In this document: positions 1 through 9,117 of the stretch, piece after piece
How positions within the stretch are numbered: the stretch's first letter is position 1
Layout: the number at the start of each line of letters is the position of its first letter
The notes under the pieces: generated by a model
Seen by the model: the letters and a program-made list of their open reading frames with translations, nothing else
Database searches by the model: none
Told to the model about the DNA's origin: nothing
Position numbers and translations under genes: made by a program
Origin: Harmothoe impar
Lineage: Eukaryota > Annelida > Polychaeta > Phyllodocida > Polynoidae
Direction: 5' to 3'
DNA: 64,000 nt
Assembly: GCA_947462335.1 (NCBI GenBank)
Contig: OX381705.1
Location: forward strand, 682,001-746,000

Positions 1-298
1 GACGCGAAACACGTCTTCTCTCCGAAGCCTAGAACACATGCGAGATGCTGAGTCAGCAGGATAGCACAGTGTCTCGGCGGTTTGATGGTGACGCGTTTCG
101 TTTTGGAGTCGTACGATAAGATCCCCATCGGTTTGAGCAGGAAGCTGGAGCCCCCTAGTCTGTCATCTCGCAACGTCTCACTCAAGCGCTCGACTAGGGT
201 GTAGTTGCTTCCGGTGAAAATAGGAGCTATCTTGAATATGTTTGGCATCAAAGTGCGCACTTCCATGTCTTTCTCCATCTTTTCGATCATCTGTTTGT
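1..298 (-). pseudogene. Polinton conserved structural-type protein, C-terminal part (broken gene, runs off left edge)
   Basis: On the minus strand a frame is open from about 298 to the window edge. It reads YKQMIEKMEKDMEVRTLMP near its start and later KRVTIKPP followed by ACVLGFGEKT. A basic beta-strand segment followed by 'LGF' is what I recall from the C-terminal half of the conserved Polinton protein whose N-terminal half lies at 3380-3853. The two halves are separated by the LINE at 300-3397. Near-identical 9-base flanks (291-299 and 3398-3406, one mismatch) mark the insertion as a target-site duplication, so this is one gene split by a retrotransposon. The role is not established; in these elements it is usually assumed to be a virion or attachment component. 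Whether the left part is still transcribed cannot be seen. Confidence 0.6.
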
Positions 299-639
299 AA
301 GATTTGTAAGATTGTAAGATTTGTAAGATTTTTTATTCAAACAGAGTCACGGTTTTCACTGCGATTTTCAAAAGTTGAAAAGAAACAAGTATGTACATTA
401 CAGTGATTTCATGCCATTGAAATACAATAATATTGTTGTGTTTGAAAGTATCACACATGTCAATGATAGCGGTATGCCTTTTAACATCAAACAAAGTAGA
501 AATAGGAGCAGTTAAGGGGGGAAAAATGAGAGTTGGTTTTCTCAAAATGCTGATGTTTTATGATATTTCTGTGGGAATTATACAAAGCGAGATAGGAGAA
601 AGAGAAAAAAAAAAAGAAAACAAAATAAAAATGAAATGA

Positions 640-1150
640 GTTTAAATATATATATATATGTAAATTATGAGGTAGGAGGGGGCATTGCTTGTGCAATGTA
701 CCGCCTATGAAATAGAATATAGAGATGCAGGTTGCTAGGCGTGGCAGTGCTTATGCTCTGTACCTAACACCATAGTAGCTTAATGTATGGTCATTTTATA
801 GTGTCTTCCTTCAGTTGAGCCGATATTATGACAGCGTCAGTTGATATGAGAGGGGCAGTGCTTATGCACTGTACTGTCCTCATTGATGAATATCTATATG
901 TTGTGTTAGAAGGGAGCAGTGCTGGTGCACTGTACTTGCCTGTATGCGTGTAATAGAGACATATAAAACAAAGAGAGGTGTTCCTTCAGGTGAGATGATA
1001 GTTATAATGGCATCAGCTGATGTGAGAGGGGCAATGCTTGTGCACTGTACTGTCCTCATTAATGAAATATATAGGGAGCAGTGCTGGTGCACTGTACTTG
1101 CCTGTATGCATGTAAATCGAATGTTAGAAATAATGTAACAATACATAGTT
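640..1150 (-). repeat. Six small stem-loops in the LINE 3' UTR
   Basis: Six copies of a 16-base stem-loop of the form CAGTGC-NNNN-GCACTG sit at 683-698, 745-760, 856-871, 917-932, 1032-1047 and 1079-1094. Copies 3 to 6 lie in longer direct repeats (851-950 and 1026-1112 are about 40-base repeat pairs). The copy at 683 has CATTGC paired with GCAATG, so both sides of the stem changed together, which supports real base pairing. Copies at 745 and 1032 each have one unpaired position. Confidence 0.7.
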
Positions 1151-1174
1151 TGGAACAGTAATGTTAGTCAGGAT

Positions 1175-3274
1175 TTATCGCCCAATAGCCGCGTGGCGTT
1201 GCTTTATCATTGTGAAATCAATTTTCTCTATTAAACCTCTAAATTGTGCTCGAGTCTCAGCTTCCTGGGTAGCCTTGTCTAATGAGTTCCAGAGTACTAC
1301 ACCTCTAAAGAGTGGTGATTTTTTTACCACATGTAGTTTGCCTCTACCAATTTTGAATTTAACTTTATTGTCACCTCTTGTTCTTGGATTTTCAGTAATT
1401 ATCACATTGTCTGGGACTTTTGACATTTTATACAAGAAAAGGAGAAGTTGAATGTCTCTTCTTTTGACTAGAGTGGGAAGGCTGCATTGAGTGTGCAAAT
1501 CCTCTTGGGTAATATCCCTTGGATTTCTTATTCTAAGACAACTTCTTAGGCCCCTATTTTGTATTGTCTGGACGCTTTTCTGGTCCAGGTAGGTGGCACT
1601 GTCAATCATAAAACTACAGTACTCAAGTGTGGGTAGGGTGCAATGTTTGTAAATTGTTAGGCATGTGTCATTATCTATAGAATCACGAATCCTGTGTGTT
1701 TGTTTTATCTTAAAATTACCACGTTTTCTGACGCCAGCCATGTGTGTCTTCATGGTGAGATTTTCATCTAAAGTTACACCCAGATAACAAAATGAGTTTA
1801 CTCTTTCAACATTGTTAATGCCTATTTTCAAAACAGGGTCAGTGACCCCACTCGTTTTTGCTGGGGTGCCATATATGACTAACATAGTTTTTTCACTATT
1901 GATAGTCAGCCTGTTGGTAGCACACCAGTCTAACAGGAGTTGGAGGTCTGGTTGACCAATGCGAGTCAGATCCTCTGCTTTACTACCTTCAGTGATCATG
2001 ACAGCATCATCGGCATATAAGATGACTTGAGAATTTTCAACAACCTCTGGCATGTCATTAATGTATACAGAGAAAAGTAGGGGCCCCAAGATTGATCCTT
2101 GGGGGACCCCGAAGGTAACTTTTGTGGGTTCTGAAAGTTTATTATTGGCCAGTGTACTGTGCACTCTGTTTCCTAAATAACTTGCGAACCACCTGAGTAC
2201 AGATCTGTTGGCGCCAATGGCGCCAAGTTTGTCTAGTAAACGAGCGTGGTGAACTGTGTCAAAAGCTTTCCTCATGTCAATATAGAGACATGAGGAAATC
2301 TTGCCTCTGTCCATAGCATTGTATATATTATGCGTTAATACATATACTGCGTCTGCAGTCGAACGACCTGGGGTGAAACCGAATTGTACTTTAGACAGGA
2401 GATCATTCTCCAGCAGGTAGTCCATAAGCTGTCCATGTACAACCCTTTCTATTATTTTACTCATGATGGGCAGTAGGGTAATTGGTCTCCAGTTACTGAG
2501 ATTTTGTAAATCACCTTTCTTGGGTATCGGGATAATAGTACCTTTAGCCCATTTATCGGGGAAGACTCCTTTGTCTAGGCAATTATCTATCAGTACCTTC
2601 AGTTGTGGGATTATCAATAGAAGAAAGTCCTTCATAACATTGGAGTTGGTGTAGTCAACACCTGAGGCTTTCTGCCTATCAACTTTCTTAATGTAAGAGG
2701 TGAGATCCTTGATGAGGACTTGCCGAAAAAGGAACTCACCCTCAGTGTATGTCGGGTTGGTTAAGACTGTTTGTGATTGTGTGTCACCAGCTAAATGGCT
2801 GAATTTATCGGCAAGTTTTACCCCAACATTGCCATAGAAGCCATTAATGTAATCACTAGTGTTGTCTGCTGTGACATCATTGCCATCATTATCTTTTAAG
2901 AAAATGGCGGTATTTCGTGATTTGTTATTTCCTAGTAAACGATTAATAATTGCCCAGAATTTGGCAGGATTATTTTTATGTGTTTCGACTGTAGCTTTGA
3001 CCTGATTAGAGAATTCAGTGTGAATACGTCTATTGGAGATAGTCCTTAATCTATGTGCAAGATTTAGACTCTCTAAGTCCATTCCTCTACTTGTATGAGC
3101 GCGCCTGTAGGCTTCATTTTTCCTACGTAGCAACTCTAATAGGTCAGGTGGGAACCATCTTGGGGTATCCTTCCTTACCATAAAAGTTTTAACGGGGCAT
3201 ACTTGGTCAAGGTAGACTATTAATACCTGCTCTATATGGTCCCATTGATCAGTAGGGTTTTCTATTGTGGCCAA
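1175..3274 (-). CDS. LINE ORF2 reverse transcriptase, endonuclease-less (truncated)
   Basis: Reverse transcriptase of a non-LTR retrotransposon, which would copy its RNA into DNA at a nicked target. All RT blocks are present in order: the IPIPKKGDLQNLSNWRPITL block, QFGFTPGRSTADAV, LYIDMRKAFDTVHH (motif A), GVPQGSILGPLL (motif B) and LYADDAVM (motif C, catalytic YADD). The 699-codon open frame starts at a TTG. The same frame is open upstream to about 3,350, so the marked start is only the limit of the frame. There is no apurinic-like endonuclease domain, so the copy is 5' truncated and probably cannot retrotranspose alone. The long intact frame suggests a recent insertion. It lies inside a Polinton gene. 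Confidence 0.9.
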   Translation of the reverse strand: MATIENPTDQWDHIEQVLIVYLDQVCPVKTFMVRKDTPRWFPPDLLELLRRKNEAYRRAHTSRGMDLESLNLAHRLRTISNRRIHTEFSNQVKATVETHKNNPAKFWAIINRLLGNNKSRNTAIFLKDNDGNDVTADNTSDYINGFYGNVGVKLADKFSHLAGDTQSQTVLTNPTYTEGEFLFRQVLIKDLTSYIKKVDRQKASGVDYTNSNVMKDFLLLIIPQLKVLIDNCLDKGVFPDKWAKGTIIPIPKKGDLQNLSNWRPITLLPIMSKIIERVVHGQLMDYLLENDLLSKVQFGFTPGRSTADAVYVLTHNIYNAMDRGKISSCLYIDMRKAFDTVHHARLLDKLGAIGANRSVLRWFASYLGNRVHSTLANNKLSEPTKVTFGVPQGSILGPLLFSVYINDMPEVVENSQVILYADDAVMITEGSKAEDLTRIGQPDLQLLLDWCATNRLTINSEKTMLVIYGTPAKTSGVTDPVLKIGINNVERVNSFCYLGVTLDENLTMKTHMAGVRKRGNFKIKQTHRIRDSIDNDTCLTIYKHCTLPTLEYCSFMIDSATYLDQKSVQTIQNRGLRSCLRIRNPRDITQEDLHTQCSLPTLVKRRDIQLLLFLYKMSKVPDNVIITENPRTRGDNKVKFKIGRGKLHVVKKSPLFRGVVLWNSLDKATQEAETRAQFRGLIEKIDFTMIKQRHAAIGR

Positions 3275-3379
3275 TGTGGCCCAATCATGTTCATGTATAT
3301 GTGTGGTTAGCTTTGCTACATCATGTTGTTTATAAACACGACTAGTAACTTTCTCAACAATCGCTGATCGCCTTCTTCT

Positions 3380-3853
3380 TCACGGCCGGGACAAGAACTG
3401 CTTGTATACGGCATTCGTCTGTCTCAAGTCGACCTCTCTCTTGAACCTTTTTGTTTCCGGTTTCAATCGCTGCTCTTCCGACGTGTCTGACATCTCTTCC
3501 ACCGTTACATAGCTCGCTTCCTTCACACTCAGCGGGTATTTTTCGCTGAGGATTAGCTTGTTCAGACCGATCGCGTCTTTCATTCCCCTCCAGTCTACGT
3601 CCGGTTTTCTTCTTTCGGGGAATTTAGCGCCTTTTAAAACGTTCATCGCCTCAGCTAGTGAACCCTTTGTGCGCAGAGGAACAACGATGATCAAGTCGTC
3701 GTTGTGCACGTTACTCCATTCTGTAGGGAGGATGATCTCAGTCAGAGCCGCTTCGGGCAGAAGGAGCGGCGAGTCGAAGTGAGTTCGGAAAGACGTCAAG
3801 CTGTTGTCAGGATAACACTCCATAGAGCTGTTGCTAGGTAGGGTGATGTTCAT
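3380..3853 (-). pseudogene. Polinton conserved structural-type protein, N-terminal part
   Basis: This 157-codon ORF begins with a TLPSNSSMECYPDNSLTSF-like segment, then a 'LTEIILPTEW' stretch. A small polar N-terminus with Ser-Met-x-x-Tyr-Pro-x-Asn followed by a 'variant of ALTEI' strand is a recurring N-terminal signature in uncharacterised Polinton proteins (from memory). The native frame is interrupted after the codons for Tyr-Lys-Gln at about 3,398, where the LINE begins; the last few codons and the stop are LINE-derived. The rest of the gene continues at 1-298. It starts six bases downstream of the integrase stop, consistent with compact virus-like gene packing. Function is unknown. Confidence 0.65.
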
Positions 3854-3859
3854 TTTTTT

Positions 3860-4894
3860 CTACGTTATTTTTTTGACGGGGATCCACTCGTTGAACTTGT
3901 TGTCGTAACCTAACCAACGTATGAAAGCTAGCTCTTTACCGTCGACGGTCTTGCGGTGCAACACCTCGTCTATCAGGTAGTTGTTGTCGTAACGACTCTT
4001 GTACACCTTCTGAACCTCTTCCGGGTAGAAGACGCCTTTTATCTCCTCGCCGCTGTCGTCTTTTAGCTCGAACCCTCTGCTTCCCAACGTTTTAGCAACG
4101 TCGACCACTTCCTCGCGCCAGTTTCCCTCGTACCCTTTGTCAAAGGCGCCTTTAGTTCTCCACATCCTCACTCTGTCACCCGGAGCGATGACGTCGACGG
4201 CAGACGTCTTTGTTTTTTTCTTCTTTTTCCATATTTCGTCGATTTGTTTGTTAGTTGGGAGATCTTGTCGGTAGAAAACTGTTTCGCTGTTTTCCGAGCT
4301 GACTTGAGCCGGCGCCATTTTCAACGTCTTGTGGTGAGTGCAATTGTAAGAAGACACTACATGGTGCAGTACGTCTACGTAGCGATACGTGCGCTTGTGT
4401 GTGAAATAACGCCACAGCTTCTCCAGACTGCGGTTCAAGCTCTCCACTAGACTAGCTTTGATGTCGTCGTTCTCGCCAGTGAAAAACTCTATGCCCTCGC
4501 TCTTCAAGTGATCTTGAAAGATCTTGTTCACAAACTCTTTCCCCTTGTCTGTCTGAACAGTGCGCGGTTGTCTCTCGCCAGTGTCTGTCATCTTTTGGAA
4601 GGCCTCGATAACAGCAGCACCACTCTTGGATTTAGTGGGAACGGCCCACGCATACCTAGAGAAAACGTCGATCGCCGTCACCACGTACCGGAAGCCGTCG
4701 TTGTGAGACGCCAAAGCCTGCATGTCCATCTGATCTAACTGCCACTGCTGATCGATTGCACCGGTTATAGTCTTGTTCCTTGCGAATTTTCTCTGAATGG
4801 GTTTATGTTTAGTGTAGGCGTCCAGCGACACTAAAGCATCTCGGATGACAGCCGGGTTTAGGTCGCGAAAATGATGTTTCTGGAGTTTAGTCAC
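3860..4894 (-). CDS. Polinton/Maverick integrase (DDE, chromodomain)
   Basis: Retroviral-type integrase of 344 aa that would insert the element into the host genome. The rve core shows the first Asp in WQLDQMDM (D54/D57), the second in VQTDKGKEF (D116) and Glu in LVESLNRSLE (E151). The D116 to E151 spacing is exactly 35 residues, the D,D-35-E pattern. A chromodomain closes the protein (about residues 305-344, YLIDEVLHRK ... RWLGYDNKFNEWIP) and may direct integration to certain chromatin. The catalytic triad and full length appear intact. An LTR-retrotransposon integrase is unlikely because there is no gag, protease or RT in frame, and the neighbours are Polinton genes. Confidence 0.9.
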   Translation of the reverse strand: MTKLQKHHFRDLNPAVIRDALVSLDAYTKHKPIQRKFARNKTITGAIDQQWQLDQMDMQALASHNDGFRYVVTAIDVFSRYAWAVPTKSKSGAAVIEAFQKMTDTGERQPRTVQTDKGKEFVNKIFQDHLKSEGIEFFTGENDDIKASLVESLNRSLEKLWRYFTHKRTYRYVDVLHHVVSSYNCTHHKTLKMAPAQVSSENSETVFYRQDLPTNKQIDEIWKKKKKTKTSAVDVIAPGDRVRMWRTKGAFDKGYEGNWREEVVDVAKTLGSRGFELKDDSGEEIKGVFYPEEVQKVYKSRYDNNYLIDEVLHRKTVDGKELAFIRWLGYDNKFNEWIPVKKIT

Positions 4895-4977
4895 GCTAGT
4901 GAAACTGGAGGGTGCTTTGACGTCGGTATATTAAGCTACTACGCGCTTCTTTTCTTTTTCCTTCTTGGTCAGTCTCT

Positions 4978-6177
4978 TCACCGCTTTTCCCATCGTCGGC
5001 CTGATGGAGTAGCACCAGGAGCGGGAGTGTACGACGCCTGCGCTTGGCGGTTGCGACCTTTCTTTTTCTTACTCGCCGCGCTGCTATATGACAACGGTTT
5101 CACTGTAGTCGGAGTTTGGAAAAGTTCACCGCCCTCGTCGTCGTCAGAGGATTGATCGTCCACCTGGAAAGAAGAGCCTGCTGCTGCTGCTTCTTCTTCT
5201 TCTTCTTCCGAGTCGGAGCTCGCTCGTTTCCGACCTCTGTCAGTAAGCCGTGTGTCCAAAGGTTGGCCAGGTCCGCACGCTTTATACAGATAGTTTCTGA
5301 TCAAGGAGTCTGTGGGATCTGTTTCGTGCAGCGCTTTTATGAACGGAGAGTAGCCCGCCGGTCTGTTCGCCGTCTTCCTGAACCTGGCGGCGTCGCTCAG
5401 TAATTCCACTATGTTGATGTGACGCTCAGGTTGTATTCTCCGACCCGACATCTCGCGCACCGTACCGTCCTCGTTCCACTTGACCAGACCGGATTTCTCC
5501 AATTTCTTGTACAGCGCAGCGGTCCGGATGCGATTCCTCTTGGGAACTTGGTTCACCAACCGCTCAAGTAGGGACGCGCTGGCTTCTTCAGCAGACTGAC
5601 GGAGGTGAGCCGGTGGCGAAGAAGTGTAGGATGAAGAGATGTTGCTGTTGTTGGGATTCGCGAGAAAAAATTGCAATCTATTCAACAACCTTCGGTATTT
5701 CAACATTTTCTCGCGCGATTCCAAAGTGGGATCGTTCAACACTAAGTCTAAGTCCCTGTAGATAAACTGTAGCACCTGGTGCAATGCCTCGTTGGGATGA
5801 AGGGATTGTTCTGCCTGCTTGTGGTAATAGGCCATATCGGTAGGTAGGCGGGCGGCGGTGGCAGGGGTGGAAGAGGAGGCGGCGGAACTCTCGTTCTTTT
5901 CACTACGCTCATCAGGAAGAGGAGGAAGGTTTGGAGCAGTAGAAGTACTAGCAGCAGCGACTGCAGTAGTAGCAGCGCTAGTAGTAGCAGCAGTGGGCAC
6001 ATGATGAAGTAGACCTCCTCGTGATGATTTGTAGAGCGTCTCAGGATCCACGAGCGCTAAGCGTTTGTAGTGTTGTTGCTGCTCTGAGTCTGTCATAGGG
6101 GCGACGGTGGCGATGGCGCTGGCGGTGGTGGTAGTGGTGGTAGTGTCGGCGAGTAGGTGTCGAATGAGGTGTCTCAT
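4978..6177 (-). CDS. Conserved Polinton protein, Ala/Thr/Ser-rich N-terminus
   Basis: This 399-codon ORF has a low-complexity N-terminal third (Thr run near residue 12, Ala/Ser/Thr runs to about residue 110). A conserved central block of about residues 205-310 follows, containing VPKRNRIRTAALYKKLEKSG, a 'VKWNEDGTV' turn and 'HINIVELLSDAARFRK'. From memory, the pattern of basic helix, short linker 'W-N-x-x-G' and 'N-I-V-x-L-L-x-D' is found in an uncharacterised protein of many Polintons. An acidic run (about residues 325-335) and a basic KKKKGRNR tail end the protein. The start codon overlaps the stop of the 110-aa gene upstream (6174-6177). The role is unknown; I infer a structural or DNA-associated protein. 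Confidence 0.7.
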   Translation of the reverse strand: MRHLIRHLLADTTTTTTTASAIATVAPMTDSEQQQHYKRLALVDPETLYKSSRGGLLHHVPTAATTSAATTAVAAASTSTAPNLPPLPDERSEKNESSAASSSTPATAARLPTDMAYYHKQAEQSLHPNEALHQVLQFIYRDLDLVLNDPTLESREKMLKYRRLLNRLQFFLANPNNSNISSSYTSSPPAHLRQSAEEASASLLERLVNQVPKRNRIRTAALYKKLEKSGLVKWNEDGTVREMSGRRIQPERHINIVELLSDAARFRKTANRPAGYSPFIKALHETDPTDSLIRNYLYKACGPGQPLDTRLTDRGRKRASSDSEEEEEEAAAAGSSFQVDDQSSDDDEGGELFQTPTTVKPLSYSSAASKKKKGRNRQAQASYTPAPGATPSGRRWEKR

Positions 6178-6506
6178 ATACGGAGAATGCTCTTTATAAG
6201 CGGTAAGGCCATCCCTATGAGAGCCGGAATGAGGAAACCTCCCTCTTGTACCAAGACGCGTCTCTTTTTTTTGATGGGAGTAGATTTTTTGCCGACCTCC
6301 CTCAACACGTCAGCCGATTCTCGAAGCTTGTCCAGTTGTTTGTCGCTGAGCGGGATGTTCCCTACGAGTAAATTGTGACAGATCTCACTCAACGCTGCGA
6401 TCAGATCGTCGCTTCCAGAGTCTATTAAATGCGAGCAGTCCTTTGGCGAGCACTTAGCTAAGTGCTTGAGAGTGCCAAAGTGTCTTTCGAGTAGATGAGA
6501 AGCCAT
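6174..6506 (-). CDS. Small Polinton protein with basic patch and hydrophobic C-terminal tail
   Basis: This 110-codon ORF has a helical N-terminal half, a dense basic cluster at about residues 73-83 (KKSTPIKKKRR), then QEGGFLIPALIGMALPLIKS as a hydrophobic tail (about residues 87-108). A basic segment followed by Gly-Gly-Phe and a hydrophobic helix resembles the small core or membrane-active proteins of adenovirus-like and Polinton elements. I infer a virion core or membrane-lytic role, but no catalytic motif is visible. It lies seven bases after the ATPase stop and overlaps the next gene's start, so it belongs to one tightly packed transcription unit. Confidence 0.65.
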   Translation of the reverse strand: MASHLLERHFGTLKHLAKCSPKDCSHLIDSGSDDLIAALSEICHNLLVGNIPLSDKQLDKLRESADVLREVGKKSTPIKKKRRVLVQEGGFLIPALIGMALPLIKSILRI

Positions 6507-6513
6507 TTTGCTA

Positions 6514-7230
6514 CTACTTTCTCTTCTTCTTTTTTTTGTCTAGCGGTACGAATACTAGCTGAGAGTGTATGGATGTCAAAGAGGAGCGTATTCTCAGATC
6601 GTCAGGTGTTGACTGCTTGAAGTCCAGAAGGAGGTATGAGTGAGGCCGCTTGAGTTCATGGGTAAATATACTAGAGAGGGCCGCCGCGTTGGAGGGAAAC
6701 ACCTGGCGAGACAGACTAGCTATTTGCCCCATGTCGCGCGGGTTCTTGAAAACGATCATGTAGTGAGCGTTCAGACTCATAGTTCGAAAGTCGGGTGATT
6801 TCTGGAATAGGTTCTGAGTGATATATATGACGCTCACGTTCCAGTGATGGGAGTATTTAGTAAAGATGTCAGCTACCACTTGCTGATTGGAACTGCTCAT
6901 CAGATCGTCCAATATCAGTAGAGTGTGTGGTCGTAAAGCGTCTTCTGCTACTTCCGAGTCTCCCGCTATAGACTCTTTGCTAGCAAGACCTTCTCTGAAT
7001 TCCACACCGTACTGATTTTGCATTTTTTCAAACAGAGGTTGCCACTCGCCGTAATGGTAAAAAGTCTTTTCCACCGGCGGCGTGACCAAATTGTTCACGT
7101 CGCTCAGAAATTGATCCACCAAGCGCGATTTTCCACAACCCGACGGACCGCTAATGATACAACTAAAGGGTCCTTGTAGTCGAGCGTCGAAATGAATTTC
7201 TGTGAAGAGTTTGCTTTTACTACTCGACAT
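6514..7230 (-). CDS. Polinton genome-packaging ATPase (FtsK/HerA-A32 type)
   Basis: P-loop ATPase of 238 aa, expected to pump the element's DNA into capsids. Walker A is GPSGCGKSR at residues 28-36, Walker B is LLILDD at residues 104-109. A downstream 'VSVIYITQNLFQKSPDFRT' stretch carries the Gln/Asn sensor typical of this family. Length and order match A32-like packaging ATPases of Polintons and adintoviruses. It ends in a lysine run (KKKKKRK) encoded by an A-rich tract, so the exact C-terminus may vary. It heads the compact minus-strand gene block. Confidence 0.9.
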   Translation of the reverse strand: MSSSKSKLFTEIHFDARLQGPFSCIISGPSGCGKSRLVDQFLSDVNNLVTPPVEKTFYHYGEWQPLFEKMQNQYGVEFREGLASKESIAGDSEVAEDALRPHTLLILDDLMSSSNQQVVADIFTKYSHHWNVSVIYITQNLFQKSPDFRTMSLNAHYMIVFKNPRDMGQIASLSRQVFPSNAAALSSIFTHELKRPHSYLLLDFKQSTPDDLRIRSSLTSIHSQLVFVPLDKKKKKRK

Positions 7231-7537
7231 TTTTTGTTTTTTTTCAGCACGCGTCAGAGAGTAGTTGTGTGTCTAACTGTCTGCTGTGTTTCTCACTCGA
7301 ACGTTCGGTAGTGAATGGTTGTGGAGAAAAGTCAGCGGACCTTTTTATTGATACCGGACGGTGTCACAGTAGCGGCGGCAGAAGTGTCTTTTTTTTTCTT
7401 TTTCTTTTTGCGATAAATTCTATTTTCACTCAATAGTCATAAATATTTATTTTTTTTAAAAAGAAGAGGAGGAGGAGGAGGAGGGGAGGAGGAGAGAAAA
7501 GCGCAGATCAATCTTTTTTTTTCTTTTTTTTGATCAT
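7231..7537. other. A/T- and purine-rich spacer in the Polinton region
   Basis: The stretch holds no convincing gene. It has long T runs, a GGA-rich run (about 7465-7495), and a likely upstream region for the ATPase gene block (poly-T tracts just before the ATG at 7,230). No TATA box was seen. Confidence 0.4.
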
Positions 7538-8191
7538 TTAGGCAAAGCTCGTCGCTTTGCCGCTTTTTTTTCTTTTTCTGTGTTGTGACACGATCGTCTC
7601 TAAAAAGCAATAAGGAGTGCGAGCGCGGCGGTGACAAATACATATTGGAGCGTATGGTTTAAAATAGTGCGTCCCTATCTTCTTCAATTCGGCTGCGTTG
7701 TAATATGCGGGATAACAAGTGACGACGTCGAAACGTTTAGAGACCGTGTTCACGTCGGCCACAACGCGCGCCCACCGAGTGGGAGCTGCAGTCACTCCCA
7801 AAAAACCGATCGACTTGTCGAATCGTTTCATAGCGCTTATTCTCACTTTATAAGAGGAGGCAGGGTGAGAGTAGCAGCGCTCTTTCTTTTCATGAAACGC
7901 CCAACGAGTGGGGGCGCTGAGAGCGGCTATTATGCATTGGTGGAGTAAATACTGTTCTGAGAAGACGGCTCTCGGCCATGTCGCTACGTTTTCCTTTTCC
8001 GCTCTTGTATAACGACGATTTCTTTGGCACTCAGCTTTGCTTTTCTCGAGAATTTGGAACGCTTCAAGAGAAGCGTGAGCCTCAACTACGTGACGCTCTC
8101 TACTTTGAGATAAAAAAATAGCCGGGCAGTTGAGGAGGGCACTTTGTTCGCGTGTCCGTCTTTTAAAAACTCGCGCCCTCTGCGGCCCCAT
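7538..8191 (-). CDS. Unidentified basic ORF, 217 aa, in the Polinton region
   Basis: The open frame extends from 8,269, but the upstream part is a Phe/Leu-rich translation of an A/T-rich tract. I place the start at the ATG of MGPQRARVF (8,191). The protein is basic, has two copies of the motif APTRWA about 50 residues apart, many cysteines and tyrosines in the last third (CYPAYYN, PICICHRRAR), and a basic tail (HRKRKKSGK). I do not recognise the family. Strand and position, upstream of the ATPase in the same direction, make it a plausible Polinton accessory gene. No other frame here is as long, but a chance ORF cannot be excluded. Confidence 0.4.
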   Translation of the reverse strand: MGPQRARVFKRRTREQSALLNCPAIFLSQSRERHVVEAHASLEAFQILEKSKAECQRNRRYTRAEKENVATWPRAVFSEQYLLHQCIIAALSAPTRWAFHEKKERCYSHPASSYKVRISAMKRFDKSIGFLGVTAAPTRWARVVADVNTVSKRFDVVTCYPAYYNAAELKKIGTHYFKPYAPICICHRRARTPYCFLETIVSQHRKRKKSGKATSFA

Positions 8192-8289
8192 ATTCTTTCC
8201 TCCGAAAAAAAAAAGACTGAGTGAAAATAAAAATTTTAAAACAAAAAGCTCAAAGAAAAAAATAAGCAATAAGCAGACTCAGCTCGAAA

Positions 8290-8455
8290 TTTCCTGCTGG
8301 CGTGTAAGTGTAGCGGTAGTAGTGATGGCGGTGACGGTAGGGGCGGCCGGGTGACTGGCGGTGGCGGCGGTCGGCTGGCCGGCGGTGGTAGTTAGTGACG
8401 GCGGTGGCGGTGGCGGTGGCGATGGCGGTGGCGGTGGCGGTGGTAGAAGGGTGTG
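8290..8455. repeat. GGCGGT-rich microsatellite
   Basis: Degenerate (GGTGGC)n repeat, purest at 8398-8442. It produces long spurious open frames on both strands. Confidence 0.85.
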
Positions 8456-8779
8456 TGGAAAGAGAATGCATCTCAGTCTTTTATAGGAGCAACGAGAGTT
8501 CGACTTAGTCTGACATTTTCAGCTGTCGCATGCTGACCTGCTGCTATCATAAGAGAAACAAAAGCCCTAATCACGCTTTTCAGCTGGATCCTTCCACCCA
8601 CCAGTTATGGATCCAGATGGGAGGGTGGTTTAAAATTAATCCATGTACCGACTGTCATACAATAGTGTAATTAGTTGAACGCGTGTTACCTGTATAAAGG
8701 ATTAGGAGGTCATGGGCTTAGAGTGTGTATAGAAAGCAACTACAGGTAGCGTGAACAAAGCGGCCCCCTCCCTTTCTGT

Positions 8780-8980
8780 CACTCTGTCTGTGACTAGAGG
8801 GTGCGCGTGTGGTAAGCGACTTAAATCTAAAGAAAAAAAATCACCCTCTCCTGTCGTCAGCAGTCAGCTGGCCGGCGGCTGGAAAATGTGATTAGAGGGG
8901 TGAGCGCGTAGTAAGCGACTTAAGTCTAATCTAAAGACCTGCCGTGAGTGGGCAGCTGGCCGGTGGCTTGAAAAAGGGAG
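8780..8980 (+). promoter_or_regulatory. Two direct repeats upstream of the TATA box
   Basis: Two similar blocks (about 8,797-8,882 and 8,897-8,974) each contain a GTAAGCGACTTAA-type element followed by CAGCTGGCCGGNGGCT. They lie just upstream of the TATA box at 9,009 and are candidate promoter-proximal elements of the alanine-rich gene. Confidence 0.45.
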
Positions 8981-9006
8981 GAGTCGCCGCCCTACCGCGG
9001 AGTAAG

Positions 9007-9018
9007 GGTATATAAGGG
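9007..9018 (+). promoter_or_regulatory. TATA box
   Basis: GGTATATAAGGGG is a near-consensus TATA box about 100 bases before the ATG pair at 9,118/9,121. A start of transcription about 30 bases downstream would exclude the earlier in-frame ATG at 9,022 from the mRNA. Confidence 0.6.
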
Positions 9019-9057
9019 GGAGTGAAACCGTCTTTATCATCATCATCATCATTCTCT

Positions 9058-9097
<40 letters not shown>

Positions 9098-9117
9098 GCC
9101 TCAATTTGCAGATCACC

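Larger units (their letters stand above)
300..3397 (-). mobile_element. 5'-truncated non-LTR retrotransposon (CR1/L2-type LINE) inserted in a Polinton gene
   Basis: The element contains a 699-codon reverse-transcriptase ORF, a roughly 870-base 3' UTR and a 3' tail of short AATCTTAC-like repeats at 300-330. Short tandem 3' tails are typical of CR1/L2 clade LINEs. It is flanked by a 9-base duplication with one mismatch (CTGTTTGTA at 291-299, CTGCTTGTA at 3398-3406). The endonuclease domain is missing at the 5' end, which points to incomplete reverse transcription. The same 3' tail occurs again at about 56,345-56,425 in the same orientation, so the family has at least one other copy here. Confidence 0.85.

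Noticed and set aside
3558..5403. Plus-strand ORFs opposite the integrase and its neighbour
   Set aside because: They are antisense shadows of intact minus-strand genes with clear motifs.
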